Assembly: GCA_018296165.2 (NCBI GenBank)
Contig: JACKQL020000014.1
Location: 372,001-436,000 of the forward strand
DNA length: 64,000 nt
Source: Termitomyces sp. T153
Taxonomy: Eukaryota > Basidiomycota > Agaricomycetes > Agaricales > Lyophyllaceae
Reading direction: 5' to 3'
Shown here: one piece after another, positions 33,690-44,775 of the stretch
Numbering within the stretch: the first letter of the stretch is position 1
Layout of the letters: each line of letters starts with the position of its first letter
Notes under the pieces: generated by a model
What the model was told of the DNA's origin: nothing
The model's input: the letters and a program-made list of their open reading frames with translations, nothing else
Databases searched by the model: none
Position numbers and translations under genes: made by a program

Positions 33690-35227
33690 GAAGTGATGCA
33701 TTGACCAGATCTGTGGGTTCTGGCAATGAAACAAGAGCTGAGAGTTATAGAAGAGTGAAAGGTCTTTTGTCTCATACCCCAGAAGGATGTACTGGCAAGA
33801 AAGAAGGTGATTGGTTGTTGTTGGGTCTATACAAACAAATACAATGTGGAGGGCAATGTCAAGAGGAGGAAAGTGAGGTTGTGGCAAAGGGGTATTTCCA
33901 GGTGGTGGGGGAGGATTACAAGGAAATGTATGCAGCAGTGGTGAGGCTAGAGTCATTGAGAATGTCAGCAGCCATAGCGGCACAGTTGGAGTGGACAATC
34001 TGGCAGGTGGATTTTGTCTTGGTGTATTTAAACAGTGATCCAGAATTCTGGGTGTTCATGAAGGTACTTCCTGGTTTTTCAGGGAGGGAGGAAAAGGTGA
34101 TTGAGCTCCTGAAAACCCTGTATGGCCTCATGCAGGGTGGAAGGAACTGGTACTGGACCCTGGATGCCACCTACAAGCTACTGAGCTATCTGACCTCACA
34201 TGCAGATACTTGCATCTGTACCTGAGTCACAGGAGGAGAACAAACCATCACAGATATCTTTAACAACAATGTTTTTGGGATATCCACCTCTGAGGAAGAA
34301 GCCATCAAAGCCAAAAACAAATTAGCCACCATCTACAATATCAAAGACCTTGGAACACCATCCTTCATCATCAGAATGGCAATTGAACATGACTCAAGCA
34401 CTGGGGCCATTTTATTATTCCAAAAGGCCTACCTCAAACAAGTTCTTGAGCATTTTGGCATGGCAAACTGCAACTCCCATGCCACACCACTTCCTTCCAG
34501 CATCTAGCTCATAGAGTCAATGTCCTCCAAAACAAATGCAAAATGCCAATTCATGGCAGATAAACCCTATAGGAAACTACTTGGATCTCTCATATGGGCA
34601 CAGGTGGCCACATGCCCAGACTTGTCTTTTGCTGTAGGCCTACTGGCATGTTTCCAGACCAACCCAGGGCCAGCACACTGGAACACTTTAAAATATGTTT
34701 TTGGATATGTCAAGGGCACCCTTGAATACAAGATCACCTACTCTAGGAACACAAATGGATCTATCAAGCCTGTGAAGTACACTGATGCCAATTTTGGGGG
34801 AGATCTCAATATACAGAGATTGACTGATGGATAGATTTTTAAGATGGATGGAGGAGCAGTGACCTGGAGTTCAAAATGCCAAACCACTGTCACCCTCAGC
34901 ACTACTGAAGCCAAATACATTGCCATGACAAGAACAACTCAACAAGCACTCTGGATGCAAAACTTCTTATCCAATATCAAACTCAAAACACCACCTCTGG
35001 TCATTATCTTTGCCAACAAGCAGTCTGCCATTGCCTTAGCTGAATCCACAAAGGGGCACTCACATGCAAAGCACATCAACATCAAACATCACTATGTCCA
35101 CAAGAGTGAACACAATGGCAATGTTGAGATCATCCCTATTCCCTCTTCTAAAAATATTGCCAACCTCTTCACAAAACCACTTCTGTGCATTACACATGAA
35201 TACTTGATAGGTCTACTTGTTATCTGA
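33690..35227 (+). pseudogene. copia reverse transcriptase and RNase H
   Basis: The RVT_2-type RT is recognised by VAKGYFQVVGEDYKEMYAAVV (33,878-33,940), TIWQVDFVLVYLN and LLKTLYGLMQGGRNWY. The catalytic YVDD is replaced (TDIFNNNVFGIS at about 34,255). The thumb reads DLGTPSFIIRMAIE, then YRKLLGSLIWAQVATCPDLSFAV. RNase H has KYTDANFGGD (34,776), STTEAKYIAM (34,899) and ANKQSAIALAES, and the usual copia end KHINIKHHYVHKS to 35,227. Catalytic-site loss and stops make it inactive. Confidence 0.9.
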
Positions 35228-35255
35228 TCCACAGTGTCCAGCTTGTCTGGGGGAG

Positions 35256-35539
35256 TGTAGAGCAAGGACTTCACAGAATGATTACATCAATTTGCAACAG
35301 CATTTCCTTTTTTGGGATCCTACTTGCCACTTTAGTATATTTTCCATTTTCTCTTGTTTTGTCCTACACATCAAACCTTATTTCATTTAGTGACAATCCA
35401 TTGTATCATCAAAAGCCACCCTTAGTTGTTCTTACACTATTGTGTCTGAACTCTAAGAGTAAGCCACAACTCTTACTGAGTCATATCTAATCTGTTACTT
35501 ACATATTTCATGTAGACTTATTTTTGTATTCAATCTACA
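35256..35539 (+). repeat. 3' LTR of the copia element
   Basis: 284 bp, TGTAGAGCAAGG to CAATCTACA, following a purine-rich tract (35,247-35,255) and preceding the gatat duplication. Confidence 0.92.
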
Positions 35540-35658
35540 GATATCATTTCTAGTTGTCAGAATACAGGTTCTTCTCCTGTTGAAAATGGAAAAATCTGCC
35601 ACCTTTTTTCCTATAAGTGCTGGGAGATTTCAATAAAGGAATGTAGGTATACTGAAAG

Positions 35659-36925
35659 ATGACCACTGACCCCTCAGAATCCATCTTCATTCTCCCTGAC
35701 CCTCTTGTGCAATGGCCCTGGAAGTGCATTCTCAATCCACACTACCTTCAGGCTAAAGCAGAATTGTCAGCATGGATCCAAAGTTTTAATGGAATCCCAC
35801 ACAGTGTACAATGAGCAATGGATCTCAGCAAGATTGGTGAGCCTTATCTGTCTATCTAGGCCAGAGAATTGTTTAGATTGTTTTGCTATCATCAGAGTTA
35901 CTTGCTGCTCTTGGATATCCTTTGGAGAACAAAGGTATACCTTTCTGCTAGCTCATAGTGATCTGCTCATTCTGATCAATTATCTATCTGTGTTATGCAG
36001 ACATCCTTCATGTGTGTTGTGATCTCATGATTCTGTATATATTTTATGATGATTATATGGACATTGCAATGCCTCATGAAGCTTGGAGACTGGCCACAAT
36101 TGTCATGGATGCTTTATGCAATCCTGTCAAACCTAGGCCCACTGACAAGTATGTCATTGGAGAAATTAGCCACCAGTAAGTTTTGAATGTATTCAGAGGC
36201 TCTTAAAATTAATTTGTTGTATGTCCTCATCTAGATTCTTGCAGTTGTCATTGAAGTGTGTATCTGAGAGTGTTTGCTGTTGATTCATTGAAGCATTCAA
36301 TGAATACACTACTGCAGTTGTTGAAGAAGCTCATGATCATGCTCAAAGCTGCATCAGGAGCATTGATGAATATATTATTCTCCACTATTCTACAGCCACA
36401 TTGAACATGACATTGATGCCTATTCAATTCACACTCAATCTTCTGGACAAGGTTTTTGAAGATCCAGTCATTTGGAGACTCACTGATGTCTGCAGTGATC
36501 TGACCATACTCATGAATGTAATCTCTCTTCTTTCAACTGTCTATGTTTGATTCTGAACTTTGACCAGGATATGTATTCCTACAATGTTGAGCAAGCCCAC
36601 AGTGATATTCATAACACAGTCATTGTCATGATGCACCAAGAAAATACTGGTTTGAACAAAGCCATCAAGTGGGTTGGTGGCTACTGCTCAAAGCATATAC
36701 ACAAGTTTTTGGAGGACCTATGCCATGTCCCATCTTTTGGTCAAGAGTTTAATGACAAAGTGAAACACTATCTGGATGGCATAGCTTGCTGAATCAGGGG
36801 ACATGATTCTTGGAGCCTTGAGAGTCATAGGTACTTCAAAGAAGATGAGGCTGGCATTCAGAATAGTAACAGAGTCATCCTGCTTCTTCAGTTAGTACCA
36901 GCACCTTTTGAAAGCAAAGTATTTT
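35659..36925 (+). pseudogene. Sesquiterpene synthase pseudogene
   Basis: Sesquiterpene synthases cyclise farnesyl diphosphate. The start MTTDPSESIFILPDPLVQWPW and INPHY-like LNPHYLQAKAELSAW match the N-terminus of the fungal class I family. The Asp-rich metal site is at 36048-36062 (DDYMD, preceded by CCDLM). LATIVMDALCNPVKPRPTD follows. The second metal site (NSE type) is at about 36,562-36,594, DMYSYNVEQ, with the leading Asn region altered to DQD. The C-terminal WSxxxxRY element is at about 36,800-36,836 (HDSWSLESHRYF). At least three introns are implied. Stops (for example after HSVQ at about 35,810) and frame breaks show decay, and CpG is depleted. The copia element sits 115 bp upstream of its start. 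Confidence 0.85.
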
Positions 36926-38159
36926 GATATTTATTCATTCCTCACAGGAAATCTTTGAATTAATAACAGTGGGTGAACCATCAATTTTTTTGGCTGTACA
37001 GATGCACTGACTCAAATTGTTGACCTTCAAAAATGTAGTTCAACCCTCAAGCTCACTTCATCATCTTGCTCACATATCAAGTTGTTGTTTTGATTTAGTA
37101 GTATGCTTTTGTAAAGAAGTATTCACTCAATCACAATGATTCCATATGCCCATGCTTGCAACGTAACAACTATCTGATGTGTTAATGGGTCTTTACCTGT
37201 AATGAGTAGTTAGTGATATGCTGGCCTCAAAACAGAGGCCAGTTGAAGAAGTAAATCCTAGAAAGATAAAACCAAAAACAGCCAAAAACTATAAGCTGAG
37301 TGTCAAAAACTGTAGACACAGAAAGATTTACCTCAAAGAAAAATCACCAAAAGACTCCCGAAAGAATGCAATACTGAGATAATGAGCCCAAAGAAACATA
37401 TCAAGGTTGAAAAGTCAATTAAATGACTAATAACCAAGCTAGTGGCTGTATTGAGCCAAGACAGCAATCATGAATCATAATCCAGAATCAGTCATCTAGG
37501 CCAGGTAATCTACATACTACAAAACACCCTCTTGCAACCACCTATTACAAAATAATGTGTTTGCCTTGCTGTCCTAACCACCAATATTGTTGAATCTTCT
37601 GTCAGCACTCCTGAAGCTGCCAAAGTCATGAAAAAGAAGAAAAAGACAGGAGGAAAAGGAGGCTGGAAAAGAGTTTAAATAGAAAATAGGCCTGGACAAA
37701 GGCCAAGCCTGGAAAATGACTAGAACATTGGCTGATACCATGCAGGGCATGATGGTCCATGCATGGATAGGAAAGGTATTAAAGGAGTGAGATTTTTGAA
37801 TTGGAGGGCAAGCATTCTATGTACCACAGCTCAGATAACCCCAAGGAGCAGTTATCTTGGGCTCACAAGTATAAAGAGGCTTTGGGTTTATTAGTTTATT
37901 TGAAATATTTTAATTGAACCCTGTTTAACAAATCTGACCTGGTCTTTCTTGTAAACCAAATCAAATAAGATTTTATTCATTTACTACATTCTATTGAGTT
38001 CAGTCAGTGTAACCAAAGGCCTAAACATCTTTGAGAACTGGAGATCTTGCTGAGTTTGAAAAACACAGCTAAACCTTTGATTTCACATCATTAGTATGCT
38101 ATCCTAGTCATACTGATCAGTCTGAAACTAAGCTCAGTACTACCCAGACCAATACAATA
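36926..38159. other. Non-coding stretch between two pseudogenes
   Basis: No coding region or mobile element could be supported. A short Lys/Gly-rich reading (KVMKKKKKTGGKGGWKRV, 37,622-37,678) is not backed by any family. CpG is scarce. Confidence 0.5.
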
Positions 38160-39584
38160 TTGATGATGGAGGATATACTTAGAGTTCAACTCCTGACTCC
38201 TCAATACAATCCATTTTGCATGCCTACTCTCAGGTCCCATGAGGTCATTGATCTACACACAAGAGTGCAGCCTGCTCAAGCCCTAGCCATTTGGCCTGTT
38301 CCTCATCAATACTCAACAAGTAGCATGCCTCTTTGTCTCTCGCTGTCATTCTCCATCAAGCTTCCAGGTGTGGACAATCCCCCATCTGATCTTCAAGAAG
38401 CTATCTCTCACACCAAGTCCTATCTGCACCAGGACCAACTCCAAGCTCTTGTTCCAGATTGCAGCACATCCTCAGCAGAAGACATCAAAAATGCAAAGAC
38501 CCTCAAGACCCTTGCCCTCACTTTATTGACCAATGGCCCTATCAAGAGCATTTCCAAAGAGGCAATTGCAGACCTAGAGTCTCATGTTGAGGGATACATG
38601 CTTACTGTCCCTGGATCTGGTGCATCTCTCAGGGCTAATCCCACTTTGGGCTTGTTTTGTGGTCTAACAACATTTGGACAACTATGGTACAATTTAAATG
38701 GCATAATGTATACCCTCCAAGCTCCTTTTGATATCATTGACTCTCCTGCTTTTGTATGTAATCTTCCTTTGTGGATGGAGGCAAGGTCTCATGTCCATCC
38801 TAGCCATACTGCAGTTTGATGCTCAACATGGCCCATAACTATTTTCCAGTAGAGGACATCAGATGTACCCTCAATGCCATGAGCTGGGTCAAGATTAACA
38901 CCTTCCATTAGCATGTTGTAGATTCTCAGTCCTTCTCCTTGGTTGTTCCTGGTTACACCAAGCTTTCAGCAAAGGGCACCTCCTATTCTTCTGCTGAAAT
39001 CTATACCCCAGCTGATTTAAAGGAAATTGTTGTGTATGCCACTGCAGTATGTCCATACTCTGCCATTCTGGATTCAAGAGACATTGACAGACAACCTCTT
39101 GTTTCTTGATAGTGTGGTATTGACATCATGGTGGAAATCAACACTCGAGGTCACATGTTGATCATCACAAAAGCCTATCCTGAGCATATTGCATGCTTCA
39201 AAGCTTTGCCCTGGTCTTCTTTTGCCAATGGTAAATCCAACAATATGTGTATATCAACTCAAAAGTGATGTATGTATGTAACAGAACCTCCTGCAGGCCA
39301 ACTTTGTCTAGCCTCTACTACTACAACCACCTGCACCACTGGCCTCCTTGAAGCTGTTGCTTCTCTCTTCCAGTTGAAACTCTTCAATACTGGAGGTGAC
39401 AAGCTCAATTCTAAATGCTATACTCAAGACAATGCAACTCAAGCCAACCTTGGTGAGTTCCAATCACCATTGGATGTACTATCTCAAAAACATTATCTTA
39501 GCTGCTCAGGGAAAGACTCTTGATCAGGTGCTGGACACCTTTGTTCAAGCTACTCATGCCAGACTGAGCACCTGATGCTGGCAG

Positions 39585-39840
39585 GATGATATAACATCCC
39601 CTGTCATGACAGGATAAGCCTGATATAACCACAGTTGTAATTACAGCACTGCTTTTTATATCAATCATGTGTGATAATTGTCAACAGCATCAAATGTTGA
39701 ACTGGAAAAATGAAATCAACCAAAGAGAATTGAACCAAAAACCTTGTGACTGATCAACATAATTGGAAGGAAAACACAATACAACCATTGAACTAACAAG
39801 GTCAATGATAATTTCAACACATTGAAGCCTATGTACCTAT
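39585..39840 (-). mobile_element. SINE-like sequence with tRNA-type promoter boxes
   Basis: On the minus strand an A-box-like TTAGTTCAATGG lies at 39796-39785 and a B-box-like GGTTCAATTCT at 39736-39726, 48 bases apart as in a tRNA gene. Downstream (39,650-39,620) the sequence CTGTAATTACAACTGTGGTTATATC is matched, inverted, by the copy at 40,114-40,140. It lies in the interruption of the GH20 gene. Ends and duplications are not clear. Confidence 0.5.
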
Positions 39841-39861
39841 GGGGCCTGCCTGTCGAGCACA

Positions 39862-39951
39862 TGGTTAGCCTGGTTAGAGTTCAGTTAGAGTTCCAGTTAG
39901 GTAGTTAGTGGTTTGGTTAGGTTCTGTTAAGGTTCTGTTAAGGTTTTGTTA
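39862..39951 (+). repeat. Degenerate GTTAG/GTTCTGTTAAG short repeats
   Basis: The motif gttag recurs at irregular 10-15-base spacing (gttagcctggttagagttc, then gttaggttctgttaaggttctg). It lies between the two SINE-like sequences. Confidence 0.5.
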
Positions 39952-40009
39952 ACATGCTTAGGGTTCCAGGGATATTTTGAAGGGGAGCTTGCTCCTCTTA
40001 TCACAACAA

Positions 40010-40192
40010 GTTTATATTGTAATTAAGGCTTCATGGTCAACTGTTTATGGTTGTATCAATAGTTCTTTTCGGGATCGTGGGTCACAGGTTCGATTCAAAT
40101 TGCCATTCACGTGATACTGTAGTTACAACGCTGGTTATATTACTACTATGCTGTAAGTACAGGCTGTTGTTATAATAAACGGATGGTATAGC
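40010..40192 (+). mobile_element. Second SINE-like sequence, inverted relative to the first
   Basis: A perfect B-box core GGTTCGATTC lies at 40087-40096, preceded by ATGGTTGTATC (about 40,046), which the first copy also has after its A box. The A box itself is poor. CTGTAGTTACAACGCTGGTTATAT (40,117-40,140) pairs with the copy at 39,620-39,650. Together they form an inverted pair around 39,840-40,010. CpG reappears here. Confidence 0.45.
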
Positions 40193-41154
40193 CTGGACTA
40201 AGGTCTGTCGGGAAAAGAGCTGTAGCCTGGGAGGAACTGGTTCTCAATCATCCTGTTACTCTCGCTAACGACACTATCGCCTTGTACGTCCTTGATCATT
40301 TCTAACATTGGTCTGAGTCAAATCGACATCTTTGTTAAGGTCTGGATATCTTCCGCCAACGCTGCCGCCGTCACGCAGAAAGGGTACAAACTCATTCATG
40401 CCGCGTCCGATTATTTCTACCTTGACTGTGGTGGTGGTGGCTGGGTCGGCGAGAATGTCCTTGGAAACAGCCGGTGTGATTCTTTCAAAACATGGCAGAA
40501 AGTACTTACACCCCTGGAAAATTTACGCTGGCGACCTTCGATCTGATACCGCTTAGTCATATTCTTTCAACCCCTTTGCGAATCTCACAGAAGAACAGAG
40601 CAACCTTGTATCGGAGGTATGCAAATACTTGGCCAATCTCATTTGCTCTTTCCTCGTACTCACAAGACACCTTGCAGGCCAACATCTTCTGTGGGCTGAA
40701 CAATCCGGCCCCTCAAACCTTGACCCTATCGTCTGGCCGCGCGCTGCATCTTCCGCCGAGGTACGAATTCTTCTTACATCCCTAATTGCTCTTGTTGACA
40801 GCTACTCATATCTCAGGTATTCTGGTCTGGACCCGGTGGTGACGTCGACACAGCACTCCCCCGCATTCCGTTTCCAACAGCGGGGCGTTAATGCGATTGC
40901 GTTACAACCTCTGTGGTGTGCATTGCGTCCTGGGAAGTGTGATTTGAATGCGTGAATGGGGGTAGGTGAAAATGCCTGCCAATGTCGATTGATTGGTTGG
41001 TGGCTCCACCTACGTTACGGTAACTATGGTCGTGTCAATAAGAATACGCTACGATAGACCTCATGAGAATGTTCTTCCGAGTGGGGTGCTTAGTAAGACA
41101 CGAATGGCACAGTTGGCGCAACCCCAAACCGACACTTTTTAATATCTCATTTTC

Positions 41155-42720
41155 ACTAGAAAATCCTGGGACTTTCCATTGTGATTCAAACATGTCATGG
41201 TTAGTGTCAGGCTCTCAACTTCAACTATTGCAAGCGACTCGTTCAATGCTCCAAGTTACCAAAGCTTCGTCGTGCCCAAGTGCTAGTGAGCGGTGTTTGT
41301 AACTCTACCGATAAGATTGGTGAAGACAACCTTTGCACAAATACGTCCTTGTCAACATTGCATGGACTACTACCCATATATCTCTACAAGCTTCGTGTTG
41401 TCAGTGACTCCCTCGAGAGTGTTATGAGTGATTATATACCATACATCCTACACAGTCCACTTCGCCGCGCATGTGCAGCGCTCTAAGAAAAGTCTGAGAT
41501 ATTATACTCTGACACACGGAACCGAGATAGCAATTGTATGCACAAAGAACTGTTTTTTTTTTGATAATTGTACTATTTTTCTCGACCTCTCCTCTTCACT
41601 AGTGCAGGATCATTTTTGCAGTTATTGGACTTTTAAAGTAACAAACCCTCAGCAAAAGACGATGTCAGGTTCCCTTTGTACATCCCTCAGATATTATTTC
41701 TGAACCCACGACATTTATTGGCAAAGCATGGCACCATATAAGCTTGTATAACATTGACAGTACTATACGAAGTCAAAAGCCAAAATTGATTGAACTTTTA
41801 AGTTCATTTTCGCGTTCAAATCACACTTCCCAAGCTGCAATGTGCACCACAGAGGTTGTAACGCGATCGTATTGACCACCCCCCGCTAGAAACAATGGCA
41901 GAAGTGCTGTGTTGGGGGAAGTGCTGTGTTGGGGGAAGTGCTGTGTTGACAAAACATCGTATACAGCTCTCAACAAGGAGAGGATATGAGGAGGTAATGC
42001 TTCCGCTGAGGTATGCAACGCGCGGTCGGATGAGAGAGTTCGAGGGGCCGGATTGTTCAGTCACTGTACAGAGATGTTGGCTGCAAGGTGTCTTGTGAGC
42101 ACGAGACAAGAGCGAATGACGGCTAAACACCCTCCAAGCTCAAGCTTGCTCTGTGAGATCCGCAACAGGGTCGAAAGTCTAGCGGTGTCAGATCGGGTAT
42201 CGCCAGCGTAGAATTTCCAGAGACGAACCTTCTTCCATGTCCTGGGAGGAGGTTTCTAGAAACATTCTCAGGGACTACCCGCAGTCTAGGTAGAAATATT
42301 CGGACGCGGCATAGATAAATTGTAAAGGCTGAGTTTGATCCTGGCCAATTTCAGGATTGCTTCAAGGACGCACAAGGCGATAGCGTCGTTGGCGAGTGTA
42401 ACAGGATAAATCGAGGACCAATCCTTCCCAGACTACGGCTCTGTTCTTGACAGACCTCGGTCCAGCATGAACAAATGTGTCCACTGATCAAGAGCTTCCC
42501 GAAGGCACGGTAAGATAGTACGTCACGAAATGATGACTGGAGCTCCGTCAGCTTGAGTCACATTGTCGAATGTAGCAATTAGAGTTGGGGTCATCACCAA
42601 TGGTGCTGAAGAGTTTCAACTGTAGGGAAGCAATGGCTTTGAGAACGGTCAGTGATGAAAGTCGTTGTAACAGTGCCTCTGCTGTTTGACAGCAGAAGTA
42701 AACGGAAAATTTTGTAGCCA
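41155..42720 (-). pseudogene. Inverted copy of a GH20 gene 3' region with downstream flank
   Basis: On the minus strand from about 42,720: LLQRLSSLTVLKAIASLQLKLFSTIGDDPNSNCY (GH20 barrel around the catalytic pair, GGDE replaced by GDD), a degraded gene end to about 41,820, then non-coding flank to 41,155. The whole stretch is an inverted counterpart of 47,740-49,215. It also pairs, over its GH20 part, with 40,190-40,955. Coding frames are destroyed. Confidence 0.75.
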
Positions 42721-43711
42721 GATCCGGATCGCATTGCGATCCGACGTATATATCAGGATCGAAGCTGAACGTGCAGGCTAGATACGGTATAGTACAGAAA
42801 ATATATAGGGAGTGGAGGGAGGGCGAGCGAAAAAATATACACGAAATATCTAAAGAAAGAAATGTGATAAGGCTGGTGAAAAAGCCTTGTTCGGAGAGCC
42901 GAAAAGCTAGGCTTACTGAAAAGGATTGAAAACAACGCAGCGGCAACAGCCTAACTGTGGTTGATGTTCAATCTTGTGGGGTGAGAGATGAGATAAAATC
43001 ATCATAGATAGGTGGTGTCTTACCGTGCAGAGTAGTGTGAACAAAAAGAATATGAAAAGGAGAAGTGAAACTGGGAACACACTCTGCACAAAGACTGTCA
43101 GAAAAGACCAACAAAAGTGAGAGAGGGGCCAAGCGCTCACCTGTGCTGCGGCGGATGAAAGTGAGAGTGCGAGTGAGTGAAACCTGGCCCTACTTGTCAT
43201 CGTCATAACCTCAGCCACAACAATGGCGCCATGCCGACGACGGCCTAAGTCACTGGTGAGAGTGCACGGGGAGTGCCGAGGTATGCGCCTGTTGCGCAGA
43301 GGCCTCCGAAAATGCTCCCCTACCTTCGGAATCCGCATTTACGCTGAACTCGGAAGCCAACGGCAAGTCACATGCCTGCTCAGCATCTGCTGTGTGAAAT
43401 AGCTTTCATCTCTCGTTCAAGGAAACTGATCGTAGGAAACTTATCTCGCTCGGTTCGAAACTGCTCCATAAGGTAGATTGTGACAAGTGTCAAAATATGA
43501 TCATCAGGTACAAGCCACTCTCGTTCCATTAGGAAAACTTATCGTGGGAACTTATCTTCACTTGGTTGGAACTGTTTCAGTTACTGATTGCAAGTGTCAT
43601 CGGTCCTCATTAACCCTCCAAGGCAATTCAAAACTGATAACGCAACGATGTTTGACTCTATGAAGACTCATGCTTCTATTCGGACCTGTGCTTCTCGTCA
43701 GGACAGAGTAC
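42721..43711. other. No supported gene
   Basis: A 141-codon minus-strand reading (43,338-42,916) is Ser/Leu-rich with a hydrophobic patch but has no family, and I do not call it. CpG content is normal. Confidence 0.4.
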
Positions 43712-44343
43712 TCTAGACATCGTCCAACGGAACATCCAGGTGCAAGGGACCCTGAGAGCGTGACTCCAAGCTCTTCCCAAGTCCTCGTTACGTGCGAGCT
43801 TTGCCTGTGTTCCTTCAGAAATCTTCCAATCCAGCCGCGTTTTCAAATTCTGGACCGACCTCAAAGCGATCCAGGACTTCTGTTCCCCCGCGCGATCAGC
43901 AGACATGGACTGAAAAGCCACCCACACCTTCAACCGGACTAGAACACCCCTCAATTCCATCTCACCGAACTCCTTCCGAGCGCCACATACTGCCGTTCAT
44001 CAATTCAACAGAAATGGTTCTCGACAATTTTGTTGTGAATTCTGCCGTCACCTACTCATCTCTCACCCACAAGTCTGGTTTAACGGACTTGACCATCGCA
44101 CATCAGGCACAGGAGTGGTGCACCTCGATTTTTCCCGTGTTTCGGGATCTGGAAGAATACAAAGACTTCCTAAATTACCGTGGAGAGCGTGCGCAAACGA
44201 CAATTGATTATCTTCAGGACGTACGTATTCATTTGTTTCAGGAACTTATCTCATCTTTGATAGTCCCTAGATGATGGTGTCACTGTCGTCGCTGCTCTTT
44301 CGAGATCGGTCAGGAAATCCGAACTGTTCTCTACACGCTTCAT
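43712..44343 (+). pseudogene. Broken copy of the N-terminal part of the TKL kinase gene
   Basis: This parallels 45,330-45,985. MVLDNFVVNSAVTYSSLTHK (44,013) matches MVLDNLVVNSFVTYSSLAHK, and CTSIFPVFRDLEEYKDFLNY is nearly identical in both. The first intron is conserved: donor at 44,224 (GTATTC) and acceptor at 44,269-44,270, after which VTVVAALSRSVRKSELFSTRF continues. Homology stops at about 44,343, before the kinase domain, where KDZ-like sequence begins. Confidence 0.75.
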
Positions 44344-44775
44344 GAGTTGCCTTGTGTCCTTGTTGCCAATGGGTCCTTCCCCACTGCTCCTTTATTTCCT
44401 CACTTCACGATCTCTGTCCATCTCCTCGACTCTTACTGTGCCCTCTTCGAACGATCATGTGACGCTACGGCAAGTGCTTTAAACACATTCGATGCATGGA
44501 GAGGGTTCATTTTTACAGACAACAAAGTATGTCTTCGCCTCGACTTCGCAATTCAAGCTAACCAAAGCTCATGGCACACTGTCCAGGATGCATTTCACCA
44601 ATGTCTTGGGTATGAAACCCAGTGATATGATAACCTTCAAATTCGTCTGGAATAACAGGTGGAGACTGCCGTTCTCAATGCGGACAATCGAATACAGGAT
44701 AGCGAGATGATGGACGATGAACCTTTCACCGCCAACGCCCTCTCACACCACATCGGCACCGCTGCCTCCTGATCC
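44344..44775 (+). pseudogene. Fragment resembling KDZ-transposon proteins
   Basis: The reading LPCVLVANGSFPTAPLFPHF, LDSYCALFERSCDATASALN, TFDAWRGFIFTDNK, then after an intron (GTATGT at 44,527, acceptor CCAG at about 44,587) DAFHQCLGYETQ, stop, YDNLQIRLEY, and after another, VETAVLNADNRIQDSE, fits the conserved region I know from proteins of Kyakuja-Dileera-Zisupton transposons in mushrooms. The stop replaces an expected Trp. Recognition is from memory of the family pattern, so the assignment is moderate. It is joined directly to the broken kinase copy. Confidence 0.5.

Larger units (their letters stand above)
23266..35539 (+). mobile_element. Ty1/copia retrotransposon, interrupted by two later insertions
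   Basis: LTRs at 23266-23615 and 35256-35539 begin TGTAGAGCAAG and end CAATCTACA. The 5-bp duplication gatat flanks the whole (23261-23265 and 35540-35544). A polypurine stretch (ctgggggag) precedes the 3' LTR. Internal order is gag, CCHC knuckle, protease, integrase, RT, RNase H, the copia order. Removing the Ty3 element at 23921-30717 and the solo LTR at 31210-31653 with their duplications leaves about 5.0 kb, normal for copia. CpG is depleted and frames are broken. Confidence 0.92.
38160..40955 (+). pseudogene. GH20 beta-N-acetylhexosaminidase pseudogene
   Basis: GH20 enzymes release terminal N-acetylglucosamine from chitin fragments. The N-terminal domain is readable at 38,260-38,770 (LAIWPVPHQYSTSSMPLCLS, VEGYMLTVPGSGA, GLFCGLTTFGQLWYNLNG). 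The barrel follows: YFPVEDIRCTLNAMSWVKIN (38,838), HVVDSQSFSLVVPGY, YTPADLKEIVVYA, GIDIMVEINTRGH, HIACFKALPWSSFAN and PPAGQLCLAS. The catalytic Asp-Glu pair should read GGDE but is GGDK at 39,395-39,403. The gene is cut at about 39,575-40,190 by SINE-like sequence. The 3' half resumes with LIHAASDYFYLDCGGGGWVGEN (40,390-40,455), LLWAEQSGPSNLDPIVWPRAASSAEV and GVNAIALQPLWCALRPGKCDL to 40,955. The first half lacks CpG, the second does not. Confidence 0.85.

Noticed and set aside
40081..40100. A tRNA gene near the B box at 40,087
   Set aside because: No acceptor-stem pairing, a poor A box and no cloverleaf; it fits a degraded SINE head better.
42916..43338. 141-codon minus-strand ORF as a membrane protein
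   Set aside because: Low-complexity Ser/Leu composition, no family pattern and no splice-consistent extension.
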